Shown one piece after another: positions 36,315 to 48,058 of a stretch of 64,000 bases of DNA (the first letter of the stretch is position 1; each line of letters starts with the position of its first letter). Source of the stretch: Morella rubra (taxonomy: Eukaryota; Streptophyta; Magnoliopsida; Fagales; Myricaceae); NCBI GenBank assembly GCA_003952965.2, contig CM025852.1:22954942-23018941 (forward strand). The letters are read 5' to 3'. Position numbers and translations under genes: made by a program. A model generated the notes under the pieces. It saw only the letters and a program-made list of their open reading frames with translations, had not been told where the DNA came from and did not search any database.

Positions 36315-39300
36315 TCATTGACTGAATCCAGAAAGAAATCTTGGAATGCCAGCAAAATCGGGTACTATGTCCAAACAGCGGAAGCTTCCTTTCATGTCGT
36401 TTTCCATGTACTTTGCCAGACACTTGCACTGCTGCTCACCGTTTGTCTACAGAGAGGATGGGCAAGAAGGAAAACAAATAGTAATTGACCAATTGCATCC
36501 AGAGTAGTTATGCATTTTCAAGAATTAATCAAATCAAACACTTGGGTCACCACAAAGCACTTCTAAGAGCTAGCACCAGCGAGCTCACATCTCATTAAAT
36601 TATGGGACAGTCGAACCCTCGAAAGTACAGAAGATATTAGGACGGATCATTGTACAGGGCCAAATTTTTCACTAAGACAAAATGATCAAGTGTAGCAGTA
36701 GGCAAGTAACAACTTCCGACTCCTCTTTTGCCCTCTCCAGTGGTCTTGGAACAGCTTCCAGCAACCTTTTATAGACATCAAGGGAGAGGAACTGGCCTTG
36801 CATGCAAGACACCTGGTGGTTGTGGGTTGCAAGGCCCTTGCATGCTGCAATAACTTTCCATTTAGGCCAATTTTATTTCTTCTATTCCATTTCTTTTTTC
36901 CTGCTTTTCGCTTTGAATAATTCGTTCGACTATGCCAAGATAAGGGGATGAATCTTTTTATAGATCTTGCAGCCTCAGTTATTACAACAATAAATTTTAA
37001 GGTAAGGTGGAATAATTCTTCAAATTTTGGAATCTGGGGATTACAGGATCCATACCTCGAAAATGAAAAATCCACTGGGTTTTAACATTGAAGCAGCCCC
37101 ATTGCACAGATGGAAAAGATCATCCATGCCACTAGGACCACCGTCTAACGCGAGTCTCGGCTCATGTCTGCCAACCTCAGCTTGTAGTCCAGAGATATTC
37201 TCCATCGGTATGTAGGGTGGATTACTCACAATACCAGCAAGTTTTCCTTCCACATCTTTCAGTGGTTTGAACCATGAGCCTTGCCTTAGTTCAACAGTGT
37301 CCTGAGTAGTGTGTTATATAGCTGAGCATAAGAATGACTGATATTGAGTTTTAGTAAAAGAAATAGGGTAAAACATGAGAGCAAAAAATAGAAAACATCA
37401 TCTCTAATCACTATATTTCTAGCTGGTCAAAATAATATATATCTCTTGTATATTTGCATGTACATAAGCATCCGTACCTACAACATATACAACTTGGGGG
37501 CAAAATGGAGGATTCTTCATTTTCTTCGTGATCATAACAATCACTTTGAGCATTGGAAATAACAAAAAGGATATGCTCAAGTCCTTAGTCAGCATAGTTT
37601 TTAAAATCTTTAAATCTCATCCTTGAGGAAGATAAGCAAGGTGTCTATCTACTTATAAAAAGAAAAAAAGAAAAAAAAGCAAGGTGTCTATCTACTTATA
37701 AAAAAAAAAGAAAAAAAAGCAAGGTGTCTATTTGAGAAATGTCTCAACCAAAACATGTGGCAAAAGAAGTCTTTGGTTGAGGCAAACAGACTTGGAATTG
37801 GTGGTTTTTATTAACCATAACATGCTAATTAGCAAATACGTCTTGAATTGGATGATTTGTTGCACATCCAGGTTACCATTTGCACTGGTGTTTTAATAAT
37901 AAACATCTCAATTTCACCAACTCACCCCCTCATAGTTAAACATCTTAGGATCTTTTACTTTCACTTAAATCATCTAAATGCCTTCTAAAAAAATGGAATA
38001 GCTCCATATCTTAGCCACTGTATATCACATTTGGGGAGGACATACCCAATTGTCCCAAAGCCCTTGTTCAGATGTGATGTAAGAGGTTAGCCTACATATA
38101 TTACTTCTCCAAAGTTCTTTTGTGTCAGGCACTTTGGACAATGACTTGTTAATGAATTCCAGATTATGAGGACAACAACTGTGCATTTTTGTGCACAATT
38201 TAAAGAAATCTTATTAGCTAGTCAACCAAGTTGCCCTGCATCTCTGATTTGGGACTCTTTACTACCACAAGAAATGCAGGACAGACTCACATTACAGAAT
38301 CATGATTGGGAGACTGTGGTTTGACGTAGCAAGACCAACTGGTGGTTAGGGCTTGGTAAAACAGAAAATTGGGATAGCAGTGTAAAGGTTTAATCCCACC
38401 TTTGCTAAAATGTATTACAACTTTTACTGGTAAGTTACAAATCCATTCAATGGGGTTGAATTCACGACCTTACCTTCTGCCCTTATCTTGTTGGGGGAGG
38501 AACTACAATTGAACAAGAACCACTGATATTAACACACAATCTCTTAGGAGATTTTTCATTAGATGCAAAACAATAACTTCTAAAACAAAACAGTGCCAGC
38601 CTTTTCACCAACTATATTAAAAAGTAATACAAATGGAGGCCTTCTTTCAGCTTCTATATTGGATAAATAATCTACTAGTCGCAAATTAATAACTTGAAGC
38701 ACATCATCCCGACGTGGAACAAGGAACAACAATAGATAGAGCCTGGGATGCATCCCAACATTTGATTGTAAATTTTCATGTGAAATTGTTGACTCGATAG
38801 CCATTATATTGGAAGGATAAATTCACCAACCTGCAAACCATACCTCTGCAAATTAAAAGCTGCCACAGACAGCGAAATGGGGCTTAAATCAGTAGCGATG
38901 ACTGCTCCATGACTTCCAAGAATCCTTCCAATCCCAATAGCAAGCGCACCACTTCCAGTCCCCAAATCTGCCCACAAACCCTCTTTTAAGCCTTCATTTT
39001 CTGAAACCACATCAGCCACCAAGTCAACAATGAGTTCAGTCTCAGGTCTCGGAATCAAAACTCCCTCTTGGACGCTCAATACCAAGTCCCTCCAATGCTC
39101 ACAGCCAACTATATACTGAAAAGGCCTCCTCTCTTCAATCCTCTGCTTCCACATATTGTAAAGCTCCTCTATGCCTGCCCTTAACCTTACATTTGTGTGA
39201 TCGTGTTCGATCCCCATTTGGAAAAACAATGAGTGATCTTCAATCGCATCCTCCATGAGCCACTTCAGCTCCCTGCACAACAGGCTGGAGTCTGGACCAT

Positions 39301-39553
39301 TGTCCAAGTCTAGAAAGGTTGTTCCAACTGAAGAAGCGAGGTTTTTGGCCCAATCCCGCCACTTTCGGAGGTCAGAAACAGGGGCTGAGTGCATTGCCGG
39401 TCTTAGAAAGAGTGGAGTTTGGGGCTTTAAAGAAGTGGGTCGGGACGACACTAGAGATGAGAAGACGGGCCAATGGAGATTGGCACAAAGAGAGCGTTTA
39501 AACGAAGTCGAGAAATTAAAGGGACAACATGAACGTGTGAAGCTTAGCTTCAT
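36315..39553 (-). CDS. HemK/PrmC-type release-factor glutamine methyltransferase, organellar
   Basis: Three minus-strand exons join in phase 0: 39553-38831, 37301-37056 and 36446-36315 (1101 nt, 366 aa). Residues 1 to about 55 are a Ser/Arg/Lys-rich presumptive transit peptide (MKLSFTRSCCPFNFSTSFKR). The N-terminal helical domain holds the conserved block RRPFQYIVGCEHW. The SAM-binding loop is DLGTGSG (196-202) and the catalytic motif is NPPY (268-271, in GIVSNPPYIPM), which binds the substrate Gln amide. LALDGGPSGMD and the C-terminal DFAGIPRFLSGF are typical. Known: HemK/PrmC enzymes methylate the Gln of the GGQ motif in class I release factors; an organellar target is inferred from the leader. 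Length fits the plant orthologues (~370 aa). A piece of this gene is also found inside the kinase array at 61.4 kb. Confidence 0.95.
37634..37732. repeat. Short tandem repeat, 2.3 copies of about 42 bp
   Basis: The word AGCAAGGTGTCTAT occurs three times (about 37635, 37678 and 37719). The first two are each followed by CTACTTATAAAA and an A-rich tail. It lies in the intron between HemK exons 2 and 1. Confidence 0.85.
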
Positions 39554-40886
39554 TTTCTGGCACTGATAATGACCAGAAAACTCGTAAATCTCTATGCTAC
39601 AAACCCATGCTTAGACCTGGGGGAACGGAAAAACAGAAAATGAATACGAGCTGAAACATCAACATTATCCTGCCAATAATTCCACTCTCCCTCCATATAA
39701 CAAAATACTGTTCCAGTTTATAAATCCCTTTAACCCATCAAGATTTGCCTTTATTTGAAGTTTAAGACCAAAAGTCTCATCCCAGCACTGAATTTCCTAC
39801 GGACTTCTCATACTATTCTCCTTTTTCTGGTTTTATCCAATGGCTTGGCTTCTGATAACGAAAAGATGGTGACAAATAGACCACCACGAAAAGAGTTACT
39901 ATAACTCTAGAAGCAATAGCAAGCAAGTACAAACCAAAATAATTGAAAAGAAATTACGAGTCTCCCTAAGTTATATGAAAAGAAAGTACGAGAAGCTCGC
40001 TGGGCCTTTAAGTTCGAACTATAGGTTATCTATAACAATGACCAGCCAAAACCCTGAAGTTTCGCGGCTATTTTCCTCACATTTTCTAAGCAAACAAACA
40101 GAAGGCTTACAAAAGAAACAAGAGCAACGGGACCTGGAGATATCCACAAGCAGGTAACTGAAGCTACTCGCTGCTATTGGCTTCGGACCTTCGGTCTTCA
40201 ATTTGCTGTGCGTGACTCAGAGAGAGAGAGAGAGTTTGGGAATGTAATTTACCTTTTTTTTTTTTTTTGGGCTTTTCTTCTTGGCAATTTGCGGGTGGGG
40301 TACGGAAATTCGTTCCCTGATCAGGACCCTCCTCGAAGGAGGAAATGCCTGCTGAGCCAAACGCCACGGCGGAAAAGTGATTATCTTGTTGACTCCCAAA
40401 TCCAACGGAACAACCTCACAGCGATCCCACCCAAAATAAAGATCTCCCGTCCATTAAACCTCAAAGCATGACACGTGTGGAAAAAACCCAACCCGAGGGA
40501 ACAATCTCAAACCGAGCATCTTTTATCTCATATTTTTTTTTGGCAAAATACCTCTTAGTCCTTTGTTTTGTATTTTTATTTAAAAAAAGATTCTTAATTA
40601 TGAATACTATTTTATTATAAATATACAAAATTCTACCCTTTCTATCTGAAAAATTAATAGAATGTCACGTTACACTTAATAACAAAATTACAGACACTTA
40701 TTTAATGTAATATATCATTTTAGTTAAATTGAAAAAATAAAAATAACATAAATCAATAGAAGAAAAATTAGAATTCAAAAAATTAAAATCAATAAAAACA
40801 AAAATAAATTAAATTAATTTGATTTTGGATGTCCATCAAATGGTGGTTGGTGTTAGAAAGTTACAGCTGGAACATCAGGACTAGGA
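39554..40886. other. HemK upstream region and intergenic DNA
   Basis: No supported gene. The region contains the presumed HemK promoter and leader, a (GA)n tract at 40218-40233, a T run near 40255-40268 and AT-rich DNA to 40830. Part of it (39560-39690) recurs at 61437-61575. Confidence 0.5.
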
Positions 40887-41411
40887 GGCATGACAATCCC
40901 TCTGTCTGGAAATTTCCGGAAAGTCAATTATGATGTGGCGATTCGGCCCTTGCAGTCGGTCATTGCTATTGTCTGTCGTAATGCAGAAGCAGAAATTCTC
41001 TTTGTTTGGACAAAGAGCTTGCCACCAGGCCAGCCCCTTAGTGGGGGAAAGCCAAAGCAGCACTTTTTGCTGCGCAAGAGGCACATTTACTTTCTCATGA
41101 ATATGTTCTGTTTGAAGGTGATAATCTTTCTGTGGTTAAAGCTATTGATCCTCTTGAGTCGCCCATCGAGTGGAGCATTAATTAGGCCGGTCATTTCTAA
41201 TGTCCATTGGAACTTCCACCATGTTAACAGTAAGTCAAATATTGTAGCTCATAATATTGCCCAATGGGCAGCCCACCAGATAATGTTTGGCAACATCCCT
41301 ACTTCTTATATTCCGGTGGATTGTGTTTTTAGTGAAAATCCAACGTTTCCACCGTAATTGTCCTTTTATTAATAAAATACATCTTGCTTAGAAAGAAAAA
41401 AAAAAAAAACC
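40887..41411 (+). mobile_element. 5'-truncated LINE relic: RNase H-like domain and poly(A) tail
   Basis: Two frames together encode a plant LINE-type RNase H domain: KVNYDVAIRP, then (shifted frame, 41051-41188) AALFAAQEAHLLSHEYVLFE followed by GDNLSVVKAIDPLESPIEWS, then (first frame again) NVHWNFHHVNSKSNIVAHNI and AQWA. There is one frameshift near 41045 and a stop near 41188, so it is dead. The 3' end reads TTATTAATAAAATAC and finishes in an A-rich tail (41394-41411), immediately before sequence shared with other copies of the kinase promoter. No reverse transcriptase part is present. Confidence 0.8.
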
Positions 41412-41815
41412 TAATCATGCTTTTGCTGAAACTTGTGCTGTACATATTTTCTCAACTTATGCCAGATCTTTTGAGCAATAGGGTCCAAGCATTTCATCGC
41501 CACTATGTTTTTATTCTTTTCCCTCATCATTTGGGATAATTAACAAGAAAAGCTACTAGCTAGCGTTTTAGCTTTACAAGTCAAAAACTGTTGATCACTT
41601 AAGCAACTTTATAATAACGGATACTTAATTACGAATTTTGAAGATTGTGTAAAAGATATTGATGATTATGTAGAAATTTTAGAGATTTGAACATTCACTT
41701 AATAAATTTTGTTGAATTTTACTGTATTCTAGGATTTGTTTGTAAACAGTTTTCGGACGGAAGGGTGGGAGTGGGCATTTATATTTCGTTGCAGGCTTTC
41801 CGCTCGTCATAACCA
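41412..41815 (+). promoter_or_regulatory. Promoter block of receptor kinase A
   Basis: This block is homologous to sequence upstream of copy D (about 56640-57167) and upstream of relic E (about 63060-63466): shared words include CCAAGCATTTCATCGCCACT and TTTTTATTCTTTTCCCTCAT. The best TATA-like element is TTTATATTT at 41778-41786, 30-38 bp upstream of the ATG at 41816. The longer TATAAAAG seen in copies B, C and D is missing here. Confidence 0.6.
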
Positions 41816-44800
41816 ATGAAGATTCACAACTCAAATTTAGGCCCATTCTTCATGTCTTCAGTTTTATACCTTCAGGTGATACTTGTCTTCTCTGTTAGCC
41901 CACTTTTCTTGCAACGGCCTCCCACGGCCGCTGCCACTCCAACGAATGAGACTGATCGGTTGGCTTTGCTCAAATTTAAAGAATCCATTTCTATGGACCC
42001 ATATGGAACGTTGAGCTCGTGGAATGATTCTATCCACTTCTGCAACTGGTATGGAATTACATGCAGCCGCCGCCGTCAACGAGTCGCGGCCCTCTACTTA
42101 CAAAACCATAACTTGTACGGGACCGTATCTCCTTACATTGGGAACCTCACCTTTCTTAGGTTCATCAACCTAAGAAACAACAGCTTCTACGGTGAAATTC
42201 CACAAGAAGTTGGTCGTTTGCTCCGACTACAACATCTCAATATTTCAAATAACATGCTTGGAGGCGAAATTCCTGTCAACTTGACCAGCTGCTCAAAACT
42301 CAGCTCGCTAAACCTCAATCTGAACAAACTTATTGGCAACATTCCCGCTGAGCTTGGCTCTTTGACGGAGCTTGTTCTTCTGGCGGTTGGAAGAAATAAA
42401 TTGACGGGACGGATCCCATCTTCCTTGAGTAATCTTACGTCAATCCTTATTCTTCAGGCGGAAGAAAACTACTTAGTGGGAAATATTCCAGGAGATATTG
42501 GACTTCTGCAAAGCCTAATAGCTTTTACAGCTTTTAGCAACAACCTCTCCGGTATGGTCCCTTCCTCATTTTTCAACATATCATCCCTTTCCAGCGTATC
42601 ACTTGGATATAACCAATTTAGTGGCACTCTTCCAAAAAACATTGGCCTTACCCTCCCTAACCTCCAAGAATGGGTAATACGTAGTAATGAATTCTCAGGG
42701 GAAATCCCTGTTTCTTTCTCGAATGCCTCCCTACTTGAAAGACTCGATATAGGCGAAAACAACTTTGTGGGACCAGTTCCAACTAATCTGGGAAATCTAC
42801 TAGATCTTCATTTTCTACGTCTAGCGCAGAATAGCCTAGGAAGGGACTTGGATTTCGTAACATCTTTGACAAACTGTAGCAAACTACGTGTTTTGGATTT
42901 TACAAACAACGAATTTGGAGGTGTTTTGCCTACTTCCATATCCAACTTTTCAACCCAACTCATCCACTTATATTTTGGAGATAATCAAATATCCGGAGCA
43001 ATTCCAGCAGCACTTGAGAGCCTTACCAACATAATTGGCTTAGGAATGGGGCGTAATCTTTTCACTGGCGTGATTCCATCATCTATCGGGAAGTTACAGA
43101 AGATGCAAATACTCTCATTCGCTGAAAATCAATTGACTGGGCAGATTCCTGACTCCATAGGCAATCTCACTCAATTGGCGGCGCTTTTCCTAAATCAAAA
43201 CAATCTAGAAGGAAGCATACCACCAACAATTGGCGAGTGCCAACATTTCCAGTTGTTGGACATCTCAAAAAATAACCTTGGTGGAATCATACCCCGGCAG
43301 GTTTTTGGTCTTTCTTCCTTGTCACTGTTTCTCAATCTGTCCCACAACTCTTTAAGTGGAAAATTACCTGATGAAGTTGGCAATCTGAAAAGCATAAGTT
43401 CTCTAGATGTCTCTGAAAATAATCTCTCTGGTGAAATTCCTGGACTTATTGGAAGTTGCTTGAGCATTGAATATCTGTACGTTCAAGGGAATTCCTTTGA
43501 TGGGAGCATACCTTCATCCATGGCTTCCTTAAGAGGCCTTCAGCATTTAGATGTTTCGCGGAACAACTTTTCTGGACTGATTCCAGAGGGTCTAGAGAAA
43601 CTTCCATTCTTGAAGAATTTGAACCTTTCGTTCAACAATATCGAAGGTGAGGTACCAACAGAGGGAGTTTTCAGAAATCCTGAAATGATATCTGTGACGG
43701 GAAACAATAAGCTTTGTGGGGGTGTTTCACAGTTGCGACTGCCAAAATGTCACATCAAAGAAATGAAATCAAGAAAGTTCCAGCTTGCTTTCAAAATAGC
43801 AAGCAGTGTAGCTTGCGCTGCTCTATTCCTCCTGTTTTCATCCTGTATCGTTCTTTATTGGAGGAAAAAATCTAGAAAGAAACCTTCTTCTATGGCCTCA
43901 AGAAAGGACCAGCTCCTTCCAACTATTTCATACAAAATGCTCCATCAGGCGACTAATGGATTTTCTCCAAGAAATTTGATTGGAGCTGGTAGTTTTGGAT
44001 CTGTGTACAAAGGAGCTCTTGACCATGAAGAAAGAGCAATTGCTGTAAAGGTTCTGAACCTTCACAAGAAAGGTGCTTCTAAGAGTTTTCTGGCCGAATG
44101 CAGTGCGTTAAGAAATATACGACATCGAAATATGGTAAAGATCTTAACGTGCTGTTCCAGCTTAAATCACCAAGGTAATGACTTCAAAGCCATTGTATTT
44201 GAGTTCATGGCAAATGGGAGTTTGGATATGTGGTTGCATCCGGTGATACACACAGAAAATCAATCAAACACGTTGAGTCTTCATCAAAGACTAAATATCG
44301 TGGTTGACGTGGCTTCTGCATTGGATTATCTTCACAACTACTGTGAGCAACATATCATTCATTGTGATTTAAAGCCAAGCAATGTTCTTCTCGATAATGA
44401 GATGATTGCTCACGTTAGCGATTTCGGCTTGGCAAGGATCCTTTCAACGGTCGACAATCAGAAGCATTCCAGCACAATTGGGTTGAACGGAACTATTGGC
44501 TACGCTGCTCCAGGTATTAACTTTCTGTGCATCTTCATATTCCTATATAGATCATCCGCGTACACGTTTGTTTTCTTTTTCGCACCTTTTAAAGATATAA
44601 CACTTTATTAATTCCTCATGCACATAAATTACCGGAAATAGAAGAAAAACATTAAAGTTTATTTTTCAAGGAATAGCATCTTTCCCTAGGTTTATATTTT
44701 CTCGTGGCAAATCAAAACTAATTTGCAACCCACTTCTCATTACACAAAGCGTTCCTAAATCTCTTTAATTCCATGCATCTCCTGTTCTTGTAGAGTACAG

Positions 44801-45830
44801 CATGGGATGCGAGGCATCGACTAAGGGGGATGTATATAGTTTTGGGATTCTTGTGTTGGAGATGTTCACCGGAAGGAGGCCTACTGATGAGATATTTAAA
44901 GATGGTCTCGATCTCCATAAGTTTGCTGAGATGGCATTACCAGAAAGACTTTTTCAAGTTGTTGACCCAAAGCTTTTGCAAGGAGAAGCAGAAGAAAGTG
45001 ATCGTGCAACAACAGCAACAGCTGCAACAGATGAAGAGGACAATGGAATTGTTGCTGCAGAAGGAACTAATACCGCTGAGAACCTGATCCGACAGATTAA
45101 TGCTGATGCACAACAGTGCCTGCTTTCAGTCCTTAACATGGGGATCGTATGCTCGAGTCAGTCACCAAAAGAGAGAATGAGCATGGAAAAAGTCACCAAG
45201 GAACTACATTCCATAAAAGAGGCTTTTTTTGGTTCCCGGATCAACAGAGAAAGACCAAATAGAGCCCAAGTCAGAGGTATTATTGGTACACATTTCAAAC
45301 TTAATTTAGCTTTGAAATCGCTAATATATAACAGTTATCGTTGTAGTTAGTAGAAGATTTTCCTAGGCAGTAAATCCTAGTCATTTTTTTAAGCAAATTT
45401 TAGGTCAAGGCATGCATGCAGACACTGTATGCATACAGTAATGGGGATAGAATGACGAATATTCTTACCCCATGAAGGGAAAAGAAGTGCCATTGAACAA
45501 TATTGACTGGTTGGTTATAGTGATGGAGTCTCATTTCTTTTAGTTCCCAAATAACGCTCTTATCTACGTTTTTTTTTTGTTTTTTTTTATTTTATGTAGT
45601 ACTTTTGCAATATATTATGATCTGTTGGATTGTTTTAGCACAGTTCTCATTTAGTATAAAAAGATTGACCAGGTTTTTCACATTATTTATTCCCACAAGA
45701 TTTTTTGGGCAAGTCTCACTCCATGCAAAAGTTTTCATCTTGGTGGCAGTAGTGTCACAGTATTTCCTTACTGTTCTGCATATCAGATGGCGAAAATTGA
45801 CAATATCTTTTGTGAATTGCAGACGCATGA
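41816..45830 (+). CDS. LRR-XII receptor-like Ser/Thr kinase, copy A (non-RD)
   Basis: Exons 41816-44513, 44794-45276 and probably 45823-45830 give 1062 aa ending NRAQVRDA; without the last splice the frame would run to 45350. A signal peptide covers about residues 1-40 and LRRNT (ETDRLALLKFKESI, FCNWYGITC) about 43-85. About 20 LRRs extend to 620, a transmembrane helix lies near 659-681, and the kinase runs from about 711: Gly loop GAGSFG (723-728), Lys745, catalytic loop HCDLKPSN (849 onward), DFG at 869. Cys instead of Arg before the catalytic Asp makes it non-RD, as in FLS2, EFR and Xa21. Known: this subfamily contains plasma-membrane pattern-recognition receptors. The ligand is unknown. 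The intron after GYAAP is the conserved family position. Confidence 0.95.
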
Positions 45831-47523
45831 ACCATTTATATATATGGAAATGGTTTTGATCAGCACTGAGAAAATCCTAAATAATGCCTAGCTGGTGTGG
45901 GAGAGATATTCGGAATTTGGACGTGACATGCAGCACTTGCATGCTAGCTATACCTAAATATCCGACGTTGCTAGTTTGTTATAGAGGATGATGTCTTCTT
46001 TTCTCTTCGTGTTTTCCTTTTAATCACCTTCTCGGATGGAAGTACTCTGGCGTATGCCGAACTAGGTTCTACTGTTATGCGTGTTTGTGTTCTTTTACTA
46101 TAGTAATCGATTCAACTCTTGAAAAAATCCTTCACGAAATGGGAATGAATCCGACAAATTAAGATCATCTCACATGAACTTCAATTGTTTTCGGCACCTT
46201 TATATACTCTCATCTCAAAAAATCGAGGCTCTTCTGTATGTGATCCTTCCTGCCTTACATCATATCATCCACTAGTTTATCAGTCGCAAACAAGTTTTGG
46301 ATTACAGAGTTCTATAGTACTTGATCTTTTTCTCTTTAATTTGAAACGGACCCCTAGAAGATGCATGAGCTATATCAACCAATTAGTCCTCTACTTGTCC
46401 CTTCTCATCACTACGTACAGAAGTCTCTTCCTAATAAAAAGAAGTTAGAACTTCAAACTTGGAGTTCCCTATCTGAACATTACCACTCAATCGCGCGAGT
46501 ACTCGGAATCAATCATGATTTCAGGCCACAAGGGGATCAGAACAGCCATCCCCTTAGTTTCCTGGAGGAACATGATTTCAGTCTTTGGCAACTGGTACTT
46601 CGGAATCAATCATGGAGTTAGTTTATTTTTCTGCAAATTCGGGGGACGGGAAGGAAAGCGGGCAAGAGACTGCTAATTATTTCTCCAAAAGGCATTCAGC
46701 ATTTTATCCAATCAAATCTTATAATATGAATATATATTGTCTCAACCGGAGACATTGAATTTCTTATCTACTAGTTACCCAAATCTATTTATCATGCACA
46801 AAATCCAATATTGTTTGAAATATTTAGATCAGAAAAATCATCATCAAACGACTCAATCAAAATACAAGCATACAACAAACATACATGTATAAACCTCTTA
46901 AGTCTTTAGACATCATAACTTAATTGTGTTGAATATTCTTTACATCAGTAATTATTTCTATAAGATATTCATATTTGATTTCATTTAGTACATGATACAT
47001 GTACTTACAGTGCACTCACTCCTTCGCTAACGATCACCACGTAATAATATTGCAAATTCTAGTACCTATAGCTCTACCTTCTGCTAATATTTCTTACCTG
47101 GTTTTCATACTCTGTCCAAGACAATGAGTCTTTACAACTTCAGATGAGGAGCGTTCTAGTCTCAATGTTCATACCTTTATGTCCATACGGCCTTTATGTG
47201 ATACTTTGATCTTCTCTAAGCTAACTTAATTTGTTTGCAATCTAAATAAGAGTCATGACTGATAAGATACAGCTCACTGATTCTACGGCAACACACACGA
47301 CTCCGTCAAAATTTGATTCCACTCAAGAATAGAATACGTCTTTATTTCCTATGGCTATCCTACAGCCACCAACCACACTTTACATATATATATATATATA
47401 TATACAAGCCAACAGTTAAGTTCAATGTAAAGTTCTGTTTTTGAAATTCGATAACATATATTTGAATCCCTCAACGAGAGAGGTACCCAATTTTAATCTA
47501 GCTGTCCTTTGTTTTTCTTTAAT
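45831..47523. other. Spacer between kinase A and relics
   Basis: No gene is supported. Positions 45750-46340 are homologous to the flank of copy D (60820-61340), and 46378-46460 recurs at the right edge (63917-64000). A (TA)n microsatellite lies at about 47383-47404. Confidence 0.6.
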
Positions 47524-47610
47524 GACCATTTGGCTTTGCTCAAATATAAAAAATCCATTGATAGGGACCCATATGGAATATTGAGCTCATGGAATGATTC
47601 TACCCACTTA
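47524..47610 (+). pseudogene. LRR-kinase N-terminal scrap
   Basis: Translates as LALLKYKKSIDRDPYGILSS followed by WNDSTH, matching the LRRNT segment of kinases A and D at about 88 nt length. There is no start codon and nothing of the gene follows, so it is an isolated fragment. Confidence 0.85.
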
Positions 47611-48058
47611 TAATTTATTACCTTATAAAGAAATAATATTAACTTTACATAACCTCAAAGAATATTAGCTTATTATCTGGGTAAGGACACCGGCATTATC
47701 GGCACCACTTCAGCAACTTTATAACGATTCAATTATGATTTCGTAAATTAATCAAATGTAATTAAGTGGAGAACATATTTTAACCACAAACTTTACGTGT
47801 AAGTGGGAGTAATATTAATCTCTTGTTTAAGTGGGTTTGGGGGAGTTCATTACAACAGCATCCAATCGCTTGTGTGCCTGTAAAACATGGCAGCAAAGTT
47901 TCTCCGGCTATGTCGTATGTGCATGTCACCATTTGAACCAAAAAAAAACAAAAACTACATTGTTAGTTTTCGTTCGGGAGGGTGGGGGGCTGGGGGCCGG
48001 CATGTATAAAAGAAATTATAGCATCTATATTTCGCAGGCTTCCTGCTAGTCATAATCA

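Noticed and set aside
36686..37075. 129-codon minus-strand ORF overlapping HemK exon 2
   Set aside because: It is a different frame inside the intron plus exon shadow. The true last HemK exon (36315-36446) gives the conserved C-terminus. A second intronic frame (QFLSLDVYKRLLEAVPRPLE) has no recognisable family.
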